DNA from: MFD04716-140 sp963703125
GTDB lineage: Bacteria; Bacteroidota; Bacteroidia; Flavobacteriales; Flavobacteriaceae
Reading direction: 5' to 3'
NCBI GenBank assembly: GCA_963703125.1
Contig: OY969790.1
Span: forward strand, 1,674,001-1,738,000
Length of the DNA stretch: 64,000 nt
In this document: positions 34,089 through 43,378 of the stretch, piece by piece
Numbering within the stretch: position 1 is the first letter of the stretch
Layout: each line of letters begins with the position of its first letter
The notes under the pieces: generated by a model
The model's database searches: none
Told to the model about the DNA's origin: nothing
What the model saw: only the letters and a program-made list of their open reading frames with translations
Program-made: the position numbers and the translations under genes

Positions 34089-34823
34089 TTATAACGAGTT
34101 GTTGATAAAATCTATCCCTTGTACATATTTAGAGTTTTTTGACACCCTAGATCGGAACTGTTGCGTAAGTGTCCTAGAGTCGTCGTCGTCTTTTACATCA
34201 TATTTTAGCTCCAATATGATTATTGAATTATCAATTCTTCTTTGAGTATCTGCGTAATTAGCACTATTTGGATTAAAAAAGGACTGATTAAAATCAAGGG
34301 TAACCCTGTACCTTTCACAAAACGATAGAAAATATCTTCTTTCGTACGAGTTGAAAATTGTGGGTTGAAGTAATTGGAAAATATTCTTGAAATATACATT
34401 GTCATCAAGCTTTCCGATCATTTTGTGCTGCAGTCCCCTATGTCCAATATCGTTTAGATCAAAATCAAAATCAGTTAGCTTGTGTTTAATCTTGCTGCCT
34501 ACGTCTCCTTGTTTATTCTTAATTTCAATGGTTGGATTTTTAATCTTGTAAAATTCATTTCCATACCATCTCAATCTATATTTTAATCTGTTGCCAACAC
34601 CCACTACGTTTTGTCTATAAAAGCTGAAGTCATTATCATCAAAATAAATATTATTGACCTGTCTTTTGGAATATATTTCTTTGAAACAGAAACTATTTAA
34701 AAATAGTTCTTGTATTAAGTCTTCAAGTTGAATGTCTGTATAAACAAATTTTCTTTCATATCTAAACTCACTTTCGCCTACTTTGGGGTCAAGAAGGTGT
34801 ATTTTATTTGCTGCTTTTTCCAT
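34089..34823 (-). CDS. VTC domain (polyphosphate polymerase-like) protein
   Basis: About 244 residues from ATG 34823 (the frame is open further, but into the CotH gene; ATG 34835 is the alternative). The VTC tunnel residues are visible: 'EFRYERKFVY' (19-28), 'NNIYFDDNDFSFYRQNVVG' then 'RLKYRLRWYG' (basic strand), 'PTIEIKNKQGDVGSKIKHKL' (Glu and Lys), 'SYERRYFL', 'RVTLDFNQSF' and 'IILELKYDV'. In yeast Vtc4 this fold makes polyphosphate from ATP. The bacterial family is often next to DUF4956 and CotH genes, as here. There is no SPX domain. Whether it makes polyphosphate is untested. Confidence 0.88.
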   Translation of the reverse strand: MEKAANKIHLLDPKVGESEFRYERKFVYTDIQLEDLIQELFLNSFCFKEIYSKRQVNNIYFDDNDFSFYRQNVVGVGNRLKYRLRWYGNEFYKIKNPTIEIKNKQGDVGSKIKHKLTDFDFDLNDIGHRGLQHKMIGKLDDNVYFKNIFQLLQPTIFNSYERRYFLSFCERYRVTLDFNQSFFNPNSANYADTQRRIDNSIIILELKYDVKDDDDSRTLTQQFRSRVSKNSKYVQGIDFINNSL

Positions 34824-37793
34824 ATTCCTTCCCATACATTTTCTCGATGACCTTGGTTTTTTTTGTTTCCATTGGTACATTATCAATCCATAATTCAGAC
34901 TGCTCCTCAATAAGAAAGTCCAGATCGTTATTGACAAGGGCGATAGTATTTAAATTAATAGAAGCCGGCCCATATTCACTTTTCTTTTTAAAACATGAGA
35001 TCCCTAGTCGCGTTTTTGTAAGCACAACATCTGTAAGTTGAACTGCGGATAAATCTTTACTCACGATGCCAATTTCGCCATCATGTATGTTGATGTTTTT
35101 ACCGTTCAGACTACTTCCTTCACCTATACTTATGGCTTTATCGGCAAAACCCGAAATCTCGATTCCTTGGATTTCCAGTGTTGATCCAGAAACATCAATG
35201 CCATCGTTGCCACAATTAAGAAATTTTGTGTTCGTTATTTTACCCATAACAAAATCCCCGTCAAAAGCATCGGATTGGGTATTGCTGAAGAAAGAGAAGT
35301 CTATTTGAAAATTAGACCTTATAATATTTAGCCCGTCTTCGCTCCGATTGTCTTTAAAAGACGAATTTGATATGCTAACTTCAGATTCATTAAAATTTAC
35401 GGCTCCCGTAAGACTCCAATTTGATACTATTGGATTGGCAAGATTTGTAAAATTTGAATATGTTACGATTGATTTCTGACCTGCTCCAGATATAAAAATT
35501 CCGCCACCAGTGCTATCTGAAGAATAGAAATTTATGGGTTCCTCTTTTGTCCCCAACAAAATAACAGTTGAAAAAGAAATGAATGATGCGTTATTCCTTA
35601 AATCCAGATTAAAGCCTTTCTCAGCCCGTACGGTATATCCGTCAGGGATTCTAATTGTATTGTCAATTATATATGATCCTTTTTTCAATCGAATAGTCTT
35701 GCTTTCATGGTCTATTGATAAAAACTCATTTGAATCTAAATCAAAGGATAAAAATTTATTCGTATAAGAATCTACAAAATTTTCGTCTTCCCTGGAGTAT
35801 GGTATAATAATATCAAAACGACTTTGTTTAGAGCCTAATAGTTCATAATTGAGATTAATTTTAGCTAGGTCTTTTGGGTAACGGAATTCTCCTTTTTTAT
35901 TTTTTTTGGAAACAAAGGCGTTTAAAAACGCTTTTTTTAACGGGAAAGAGACTTTCATCCTTTGTAAAGGGTAAATAATATTTTCTTTAGGCAAGGATTT
36001 TGACAAAAGCTTCCCATTTTTAAACTGCAAATTCTTAATAACAACAGGGAATTCCGATATGTTTTGAATATCAACGGTCATTTGCTCGTTGCTGTGACCG
36101 TGCAAATAAGAAACTATTGCGTTTGAAGGGTTAATTTGCTTTTTAATGAAATTAATGTTGTGCTCTAGAACGGTTAGATCTAAGTCCATTTTGAATTCGG
36201 ATTGCAAATTGAGAGCCAATTTTTGCAGTTCTTCATAATTGAGAAGCGTCTCCATGAATTTGTTGCCGGATACATATTCTAGCTTCTCAAGCATTTTTTG
36301 TTGGTAAAGTCTGTCATTATCCGAAAATATGTAGTTCTCCAGATGATCAATTTTATGGCCAGAATCGGAATCGAAGGATATCGGTTCCAACTTATTGGTT
36401 ACGGGATTGTAATAGATTCTTAAATTATGCCATACCAAACCGTGGTGCCCTCCAAAGACATTTGAAATGGCTGTAAAAAGAGTTAATTTATCAATATCAA
36501 AAACCTCCGATATTTTTAGGTTCCCCTTTCTAAGCTCGTTCAATAAGTTTTTCGCCATTTTAAACTGCTCAGATAGAACTGGGGATGCCAATACCTTGTT
36601 TTCGTTAAAAACCCTTATTGGTGCATTGTCCAATGACTGAATTGTTCTGGAGCTTAAACTATCTGCCAAACCCAGTGTTTGGAGCTTGGCTCGATCATTC
36701 CATAAAAACGATTCGTCAAAACTTAAAATAATACCCTCTCTTCTTTTGTTGTTTTCAATCAATAGTTTATCAAAAGACTCTTCAATGGCCATTATTCCTA
36801 TATCTTTATGAGTGGTGGTGTCCTTGGAATTAATTTGAAGACGAACGTTCAAAAAATCATATCGAAGTCCTATGAGCCCATTTTCCTTCATTGTTTTATT
36901 GAATAACCATTCCCATAAATAATTCCGGACCTTTGGATGTTGTATGGAAAATTTGCCCATCCCCATAAATGTAGATTCATCATCCAGTTTAATTCTAAAG
37001 GACCACTTGTCCAGATCGTTTAAATGGTCCGTCCAATCGCCCTTTAAACGTATTTCACCTTTTAGGTTTTTTGAAATCTTGGAGGAGAGACTGGCTTTTA
37101 CCAAATCATCATCATCGGATGTCAACACCCCTATTTCTAGAGCGTCTTCCCGCTTTTTGGCCAGCTTATCAAAGTCCTTCTTTTTAAGAGCGATTATTAT
37201 CCGTTCAAAGTCATTGACCTTATTAATATCCAAGGGCCTTATTTTATTAACTTTAATACCCTCTGCCTGATACGATCTTTGGCCTGTTAGAGAATTATAC
37301 CTTCCGGTATTTATATGCTCCAAATTTTGCAATTCGAAATCCTTGTCCAAAAGTTGTGCTTTAAAAACAAAATAATCGCTCGAGTTGATCTTCACTTTAA
37401 AAGGGTTAAAATCATATCCCAGAACAATTGATGATCGATCGGTCAACCCAGAATCGTCCTTTAAAAATAAATGAACAAAAACCCTATCCGTTTTTTGGGT
37501 ATCGGACAAGGAATCTTTATATATATAATAGAGTGTGGGGATACCTAAAGAATTATTAAGGTAGAGGGAACAGACTGAGTCCCTGTGTACAAGATTAATA
37601 TCTTCAAGGATCATTTCTTCCAAATTTTTAGGGTTTAAAAAAATGGTCTGTGATTCTATGTCTTTTTTGTTATCACCCTTGGTATCGGATTGCACGTTCG
37701 ATATCAAAAAAGGGAAAGCAATATTAAAGTAAGAAGAACTATAGGAAGAACTAAAACCTTGGCTGATCTCTTTTTTTCAGCATAAATTTTCAT
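34804..37793 (-). CDS. CotH kinase-like protein with C-terminal beta-helix, frameshifted at the N-terminus
   Basis: The main open frame covers 34804-37707 (967 residues from TTG). It has the CotH kinase-like region: 'IRLKGDWTDHLNDLDKWSFRIK' features at about 219-240 and the metal site 'YNPVTNKLEPISFDSDSG' at 433-450. From about 675 to 930 a right-handed beta-helix follows ('GGGIFISGAGQKSIVTYSNF', 'NTKFLNCGNDGIDVSGS'). In a different frame, ATG 37793 begins a basic head and membrane anchor ('KRSAKVLVLPIVLLTLILL'), ending at a stop 1 base out of frame after the T6 tract at 37711-37706. A seventh T would join anchor and body. CotH proteins phosphorylate protein targets; the target here is unknown. 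Confidence 0.8.
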
Positions 37794-37859
37794 ACGTTTC
37801 TTTTTGTTACTTTAATTGATCCTATGTGACATAGAATCAAATAGGATTTGCCATACTAA

Positions 37860-38534
37860 TTAAAGGATGCTATCAATAAAAGTTACATCCATATTTTCAT
37901 CGATTTCATTTAATTCATTCGAAATCGTTTTTAAACTATCCATGCCTGTAACATTAATCAAGAAATTTAGATGCACTCCATTGTCGGAATAGTTTAACCG
38001 CTTTAGTTCCAGTTGATTGGAGTTAGATTTCAAAATTAAACTTACCCTCTCTAAGATGCCACTATCCTTACCATTGGATGTAGAGCTGATCACAATATTC
38101 TGGGTCATGGTCCCTTTTAATTTATTGCGATTAAGGAAGACGATTATACCACACAGTATTGCAAACCCAATTAAGGTTGGCGGCAATTGGTTGGCTCCAA
38201 GTCCAAGGCCAATAGCAATGGAAATAAAGAAAAATCCCAACTCTTCAGGTTCTTTTATTGCTGTTCTAAACCTAACGATCGAGAGCGCGCCAACAAGGCC
38301 AAGAGAAAGGGCCAAAGAAGATTTTACGATTGATATTATGATAAATGTGGTTACCCCAATAATTATAAGAACACGAGAGAGCTGATCTCTATTTGACATT
38401 GAATTCCCGTACTTCACATATAATTTAGCTAAAATGTAAAGTAGTATTGTGGCTATTATAATGTTTACCGTAAATATTGGAATAGAAAAATTTTCGGCAA
38501 GCTTAAAATCAAATTGGTTCAATAGTTCATCCAT
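37860..38534 (-). CDS. DUF4956 family membrane protein
   Basis: A 224-residue protein with four membrane helices (about 20-37, 50-72, 74-95 with the polar 'GALSIVRFRTAIKEPEELGFF', and 100-130), then a soluble ACT-like C-terminal domain. The 'SIVRFRTxIKxPEELxFFF' run is the family's best-known motif and also resembles MgtC. It starts the DUF4956-CotH-VTC operon, where its function is unknown. The gene is followed by 66 bases and then the CotH gene. It has a TAATTTTG box just upstream, so the three genes may be expressed on their own inside the glycan locus. Confidence 0.88.
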   Translation of the reverse strand: MDELLNQFDFKLAENFSIPIFTVNIIIATILLYILAKLYVKYGNSMSNRDQLSRVLIIIGVTTFIIISIVKSSLALSLGLVGALSIVRFRTAIKEPEELGFFFISIAIGLGLGANQLPPTLIGFAILCGIIVFLNRNKLKGTMTQNIVISSTSNGKDSGILERVSLILKSNSNQLELKRLNYSDNGVHLNFLINVTGMDSLKTISNELNEIDENMDVTFIDSIL

Positions 38535-38566
38535 CAGTATAAGGGTTTGGTATCCTAATATTAACT

Positions 38567-38574
38567 CAAAATTA
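38567..38574 (-). promoter_or_regulatory. Possible -7 box for the DUF4956-CotH-VTC operon
   Basis: Minus-strand TAATTTTG fits TAnnTTTG and would start transcripts about 27 bases before the DUF4956 ATG. The -33 region carries ATG instead of TTG at the right distance. Confidence 0.4.
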
Positions 38575-38668
38575 AGAAAACGTTATGAATTTAAGCATTA
38601 TTAGAGAACTAAACCACCGTCATGGAATATTAAACGGGGTTATTTTGATCAATGGAAATGAAATTATA

Positions 38669-39400
38669 CTAAATAGCGGTCCAACCACCATCAACGGCAA
38701 GGTTTTGACCTGTAATATAGGCCGACTCGTCAGACAACAGGAAAGAAACTGCAGGCGCAATATCATTGGGCGTACCCATACGTTTCATGGGTACTTTATA
38801 TTCATATTGCCTTACAAAGGTGTCGGGTTGATGGTCAAAAATCCCGCCAGGCGAAACTACATTGATCCTAATACCATCTTTACCAAAATAGGAGGCTAAA
38901 TATCTGCTAAAATTTATAACACCCCCTTTTATGGCTGAATATGCTGCTGGCAAAGTCATATTTGTATGGTCATATACAGTAAAATCCCCTCCAACAATAC
39001 CATAAATTGAAGCAATATTTACGATAGACCCTTTTGTTTCCTTTAAATAGGGTATAATTTTCTGAATAAAGACAAAAACCGAGTTCATTTGCATGTCTAC
39101 ATTCGCATTCCATGACGTTACATTTATTTCTTCAAACTTATTGCCCCAGTCTTTTGTTCTAGGATAGGCATTGTTTACCAAACCATCAATCTTGCCGTAG
39201 TGATCTTTTATTTGCTGCAAAGCATTGAGTACAGATGCTTCTGAGGTAATGTCTATTTTTATTCTGTTCTGACTCAAATCCGTTTGAACGGAGATATCCG
39301 CATTTATGGCAATACCGCCTTTCTTGGTGATATCTGCTAACATTGCCTTTCCCAGCAATCCTTCTCCGCCTGTTACTATTATAATTTTATTCTTTAACAT
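38669..39400 (-). CDS. SDR family oxidoreductase (PtmA-like)
   Basis: A 243-residue classical SDR, started at ATG 39400 ('MLKNKIIIVTGGEGLLGKAML') since the ten upstream residues are not family-like. The cofactor site is TGGEGLLG, the catalytic Ser is in 'GSIVNIASIYG', and Tyr-Lys in 'YSAIKGGVINFSRYLA'; it ends 'GQNLAVDGGWTAI'. In Campylobacter, PtmA is an SDR that lies in the legionaminic acid gene group, in line with LegF, and this gene has the same neighbours. It is the last of the legionaminic set and 134 bases upstream of DUF4956. Confidence 0.82.
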   Translation of the reverse strand: MLKNKIIIVTGGEGLLGKAMLADITKKGGIAINADISVQTDLSQNRIKIDITSEASVLNALQQIKDHYGKIDGLVNNAYPRTKDWGNKFEEINVTSWNANVDMQMNSVFVFIQKIIPYLKETKGSIVNIASIYGIVGGDFTVYDHTNMTLPAAYSAIKGGVINFSRYLASYFGKDGIRINVVSPGGIFDHQPDTFVRQYEYKVPMKRMGTPNDIAPAVSFLLSDESAYITGQNLAVDGGWTAI

Positions 39401-39551
39401 CTGTTCGCTATATAATATGTTAGTGTACAACTTAGTTCATACCCCTTGAAGCTATGGTACTCTCCTTTTATAGTCTCGTTTGTCAAAATATATTAAAGAA
39501 GAAATAACTAAATTCATTTAAGTTATAGGGTCTTAAATTCCCCGCAACGCG

Positions 39552-40457
39552 CTACAGGCATATTTTTAAAACCTTGTAAGCCTCTTCAATATCATTGAAA
39601 GTAGGTTTTGATATGTTATTTATAAAATACTCCAATTGTTTCTTATAGGTGTCCAAAATAACTTGATCGGATTCAAAAATAAGTTCATCATTTTTAAACA
39701 CCTTATTTGCAATGACATCTACTTTAATGGTAAACTGATCAAATACGACCTCCAAATATCTTTTTGCATCCCTTCTAAAATAATTTAAAACTACGTTGGC
39801 AACAAATCGCTCATAAACAAGCTGATAATTTGCATAATCAACTGCGTCAATTGAAAGGCTCGATTTGCTTTTCAATAGCTTATGGACTTCCAATGGCTCG
39901 TCAAACATCCAATACAGATAATCCAGTTCATGAATTAAATCAAGATGAACACCCCCGCCTAGATCTCTGTTGGCGCTGTATGACTTTTTAAAATCGGAAG
40001 TAGGCCGCCAGTCCGGGAGATAGGAACCACAATATGCATTTACCTCATTTACCTTGAAGTTTGCGTTTCCTAAAAATTCGTTCTTAACATAGATCAAACT
40101 ATCTAAAAATCTTAGATTACAGGCAACATAGGTTTTTAGATTTTGTCTTTTTATTTGATCAAGAACATTCTTGACTTCTAATGTGTTGAATAGCGGTTTT
40201 TCAATAAATAAAGGAATATCAAATTCTATTAAAGCTTGAATATTCTCTAAATGTTTAGATGTAGGAGTCGAAATTATGATAAAATCAATACACCGTTCCT
40301 TAATTTGACTTAAACTGTAGAGGTTTTTTACATTTAAATAGGGTTCTGAGCTGCTGCTAGACCTTAATGCGAATATTTTAAAATTATTGGATATTTGATG
40401 TAGTGCATCAATGTGCTTCTTTGCAATACTACCCAATCCTATAATTAAAACATTCAT
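39552..40457 (-). CDS. Gfo/Idh/MocA family oxidoreductase
   Basis: A 301-residue NAD(P)-dependent sugar oxidoreductase. The cofactor motif is 'VLIIGLGSIAKKHIDAL' (about 3-19), the family's 'FIEKPLF' (with the key Lys) is at about 89-95, and 'GGGVHLDLIHELDYLYWMF' (about 167-185) carries the active-site His. It sits between the LegF and PtmA-like genes and overlaps LegF by four bases, so it is part of the legionaminic operon. It may act on a sugar nucleotide or on a sugar phosphate before the GDP step. The precise reaction is not known. Confidence 0.85.
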   Translation of the reverse strand: MNVLIIGLGSIAKKHIDALHQISNNFKIFALRSSSSSEPYLNVKNLYSLSQIKERCIDFIIISTPTSKHLENIQALIEFDIPLFIEKPLFNTLEVKNVLDQIKRQNLKTYVACNLRFLDSLIYVKNEFLGNANFKVNEVNAYCGSYLPDWRPTSDFKKSYSANRDLGGGVHLDLIHELDYLYWMFDEPLEVHKLLKSKSSLSIDAVDYANYQLVYERFVANVVLNYFRRDAKRYLEVVFDQFTIKVDVIANKVFKNDELIFESDQVILDTYKKQLEYFINNISKPTFNDIEEAYKVLKICL

Positions 40458-41173
40458 ATTTCAAACCCAAGTTTGTTATTTGAAATTAAAAATTCCATAA
40501 TTTCGAAATCCAGTGGTTCATCAATGTCAAAACAAATGTGATCCATTAAATATATCAGACTTTTAGCTGTTATGGCAGATTTTAAACCTCTTTCAAAAAA
40601 TTCTTTTCGATAAAAATAAAATGAGGCATTCATATCAAAAACTTGTGGTGCCGATTGCCTCGATTTACTCTCACTTTCTTTCACGAGTTTATAATATCCA
40701 TCCTGCTTTTGTTCCACCACGTTAAAATACGGGTTCTTATGGGGTTTCGAAACAGAAAAAATATTCAATGCTTCAGCATCGTCTTTGAAAAGACTAAAAG
40801 CATTCGCTAAATCGTCCTGTGTTCTCAGTGGTGAAGAGACATCTAGGTCCAATACATAATCATAGGCCTTTTTTCGATGATGCTCCTCGTATCCCAAAAT
40901 ATGGTGCAATACATCTATTTTACCCGCAGTATCGTTTGATAAATACCCTGGTCGCAGATAGTCCGTTTTAATACCACAATTCTCCGCCACCTTTTTAATT
41001 TCGACACTATCTGTTGATAATGCAATATCAACATCGGAAAAGTTTTTTGAAAATTGTTGCGCCTGTTTAATAGAATAAGCTATTACGGGCTGTCCACAAA
41101 GATTTTTAATATTCTTTCCAGGCAAACCTTTTGATCCACCTCTGGCACATATAGTCAATAAAATATTCATCAT
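40454..41173 (-). CDS. legF: CMP-nonulosonic acid synthetase (LegF/NeuA family)
   Basis: A 239-residue cytidylyltransferase. It has 'NILLTICARGGSKGLPGKNI' (CTP loop), 'QPVIAYSIKQA', 'ALSTDSVEI' and 'YDYVLDLDVSSPLRTQDDL' (metal and substrate site). The enzyme activates a nonulosonic acid with CTP. Placed with LegI and LegG, CMP-legionaminic acid is the likely product rather than CMP-Neu5Ac; family resemblance alone would not separate these. It overlaps both neighbours by four bases. Confidence 0.87.
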   Translation of the reverse strand: MMNILLTICARGGSKGLPGKNIKNLCGQPVIAYSIKQAQQFSKNFSDVDIALSTDSVEIKKVAENCGIKTDYLRPGYLSNDTAGKIDVLHHILGYEEHHRKKAYDYVLDLDVSSPLRTQDDLANAFSLFKDDAEALNIFSVSKPHKNPYFNVVEQKQDGYYKLVKESESKSRQSAPQVFDMNASFYFYRKEFFERGLKSAITAKSLIYLMDHICFDIDEPLDFEIMEFLISNNKLGFEI

Positions 41174-42225
41174 GAAGAATGTAGGTGCTTTATAAAATTT
41201 TGAGCATATTCATAATCCGAAGGCCTCCCGATATCAATCCAATACCCTACAATTGGGTTAAAGACGAGCTTTCTGCCTTCTGAAGAAATTTTCTCCATCA
41301 AATCGGTAATGTCATAAAACTTGTTCTTTGGAATTTCACGGATCAATTCCCTTTTAAGTATATAAATCCCGGCATTGGATTGGTAAATATAAGAGGGCTT
41401 TTCTTTAAATGCCTTCACATAATTGCCGTTGGTCTCAAATACGGCATACGGAATGTCAACTTTGTATTCAGTAGAGGCAACGGCCATATCGGCATTGTTC
41501 TCTAACAAACTCAAATACAAATCCTCAAAATTGATATTGGTAAAAACATCACTGTTCAACAATAGCACATGGTCCGAATTATAGTTCTTGACCAACGACA
41601 TGGCCCCGGCCGTGCCCAAGGGCTTGTCTTCCCAGATATATTCTATTGAAATCCCTTTTGCGCTGCCATCCCCGAAATAATCTACAATTTGCTGCCCTAA
41701 ATATTTAACGGAGATATATATTTTTTCAATACCGAACGTTATTAATCTATTGATGTTATGTTCGATAATAGGAAGATCGCCCAACACAAGCATTGGTTTT
41801 GGTTTCTTGTCGGTCAATGGGCTTAACCTTTTTCCCCTGCCTCCGGCCATTACAACACATTCCAGTGGTAAAACGGCCTTGACCTTGTCAAGATTTATGA
41901 TTTTGACCAAGCGATTTTCATTATTTAAAACGGGAAGCATTTTAATATTTCTTTTCCTATATTCCTCCATGCTTATATAAGAAGGAGATTGTACAATAAA
42001 TGTGAAGTTTTTATTGCATACGGTATCTACACTCTGGTCCAAGTTTTTGTTTTTAATCAAAAATCTCCTAATATCCCCATCGGTCAGAGACCCAATAATT
42101 TCATTCTTATCATTCTCAACAAACAAAATTAGCCTGCTAACGTCTTCCTCTATTGAATTCAGCTTTACCAAAGCTTCATAAATGGTCTCCTTATTGTTAA
42201 TGAGTAATCTCTGCATTTCAATCAA
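41170..42225 (-). CDS. ptmE: CBS-nucleotidyltransferase (PtmE-like, GDP-GlcNAc route)
   Basis: A 351-residue fusion: two CBS repeats at about 1-115 ('SLTDGDIRRFLIKNKNLDQS' in the first), then a nucleotidyltransferase from about 120 ('CVVMAGGRGKRLSPLTDKKPKPMLVLG', 'LLLNSDVFTNINF'). In Campylobacter, PtmE is a guanylyltransferase with this CBS-NTase layout that makes the GDP-linked GlcN precursor for legionaminic acid. Its place between LegG and LegF supports that reading. The CBS pair may sense a nucleotide and give feedback control. It overlaps LegG by eight bases. Confidence 0.8.
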   Translation of the reverse strand: MIEMQRLLINNKETIYEALVKLNSIEEDVSRLILFVENDKNEIIGSLTDGDIRRFLIKNKNLDQSVDTVCNKNFTFIVQSPSYISMEEYRKRNIKMLPVLNNENRLVKIINLDKVKAVLPLECVVMAGGRGKRLSPLTDKKPKPMLVLGDLPIIEHNINRLITFGIEKIYISVKYLGQQIVDYFGDGSAKGISIEYIWEDKPLGTAGAMSLVKNYNSDHVLLLNSDVFTNINFEDLYLSLLENNADMAVASTEYKVDIPYAVFETNGNYVKAFKEKPSYIYQSNAGIYILKRELIREIPKNKFYDITDLMEKISSEGRKLVFNPIVGYWIDIGRPSDYEYAQNFIKHLHSS

Positions 42226-43378
42226 ATTTTATATCATAAAATGGTTTCTGAAGACCAAGTGTTCCGTAACTTTTTAAGACACTTAAAATCTGTGGCGCTG
42301 CCGTACCATCCCCAAATATTTTTTTCTGCTTTTTAATCAACTTAAGAAAGTGTTGGTCCAAAGCCTTGGAAATTGCACTATCGATTTGAGCGGTTAAGGG
42401 TTCACAATTAATTACACTATCCTGCATGATCCTACCTTTTTGCCTATCGCCTATATTTATGGTTGGAATGTTAAAAATAGGTGCTTCATAAATTCCACTT
42501 GAAGAATTTCCTATTACAAAATCAACAAACTGTAGGGCCGATATATACCTCAATTGTCCCAGTGAGGTAAATGAAATGGCTTTTTGCTGGTTCTGAGCCA
42601 CATAGTCATCAATCATTTGTCCTATTATTCTTCCGCCTTTATCTGAATTAGGTTTGGTGAAAATTAGGGTAGTAGATTCTAATTTGTTTATTGAATTCAA
42701 TAATTCCCCGAATTGCATTTCGGAAGAATTATTTTCCAAAGTTACTGGGTGAAAAGTGATTAAGACATTTTTTTCGCTTAGCTTAAAATTGATTGAATGT
42801 TCAAATTCCTTTCTATCCAAAAGCTTCAGGCTCATAATACTATCTATTCCGATGGCGCCGACATTAAAAACCCTATCGGGTGATTCCCCAAGTTGTATTA
42901 CTCGTTTTCTATAGACCTCTGCTGCAGTAAAATGCAAATAGCTCATTTTGGTAATGGAATGCCTAATATATTCATCATAGGCTCCTTCTGTGGTTTCTCC
43001 CCCATGTATGTGGGCAATAGGCGTATTCGATATCATTGCCGCTATTGCGGCCGCCAATATTTCAGTCCGATCCCCTAGTACAATGAGTATATCTGGTTTT
43101 AGATTTTCAAGCACTTGGGCAAAGCCCTTCATCGCCTGAGCAATTGAATTCGTAATGGCGTAACTGGAATCACCATTTAGCCCATCTTCAATTTTTGCAT
43201 AAATTGGAAAACCGTCGGCTTCAATTTGTTCATATGTATTCCCGAATTCTGGCATTAAATGCATTCCCGTCACCAGCAAGAACAATTCTAATTTCTTGTC
43301 ATCATAGACGCTTTTGATCAAAGGTTTAAGTAGCCCATATTCCGCTCTGGTTCCGGTAACTATGGCTATTTTATTCAT
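42218..43378 (-). CDS. legG: UDP/GDP-sugar 2-epimerase, hydrolysing (LegG/NeuC)
   Basis: A 386-residue epimerase. 'KIAIVTGTRAEYGLLKPLI' (3-21), 'LVTGMHLMPEFGNTYEQI', 'VLGDRTEILAAAIAAM' (about 97-112), 'IAHIHGGETTEGAYDEYIRHSITKM' (about 121-145) and 'VIGNSSSGIYEAPIF' are all clear. The family removes the nucleotide while inverting C2, giving a ManNAc-type or 6-deoxy-diacetamido sugar. With LegB/C/H upstream the expected product is 2,4-diacetamido-2,4,6-trideoxymannose. The stop of LegI overlaps its start by four bases. Confidence 0.88.
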   Translation of the reverse strand: MNKIAIVTGTRAEYGLLKPLIKSVYDDKKLELFLLVTGMHLMPEFGNTYEQIEADGFPIYAKIEDGLNGDSSYAITNSIAQAMKGFAQVLENLKPDILIVLGDRTEILAAAIAAMISNTPIAHIHGGETTEGAYDEYIRHSITKMSYLHFTAAEVYRKRVIQLGESPDRVFNVGAIGIDSIMSLKLLDRKEFEHSINFKLSEKNVLITFHPVTLENNSSEMQFGELLNSINKLESTTLIFTKPNSDKGGRIIGQMIDDYVAQNQQKAISFTSLGQLRYISALQFVDFVIGNSSSGIYEAPIFNIPTINIGDRQKGRIMQDSVINCEPLTAQIDSAISKALDQHFLKLIKKQKKIFGDGTAAPQILSVLKSYGTLGLQKPFYDIKFD

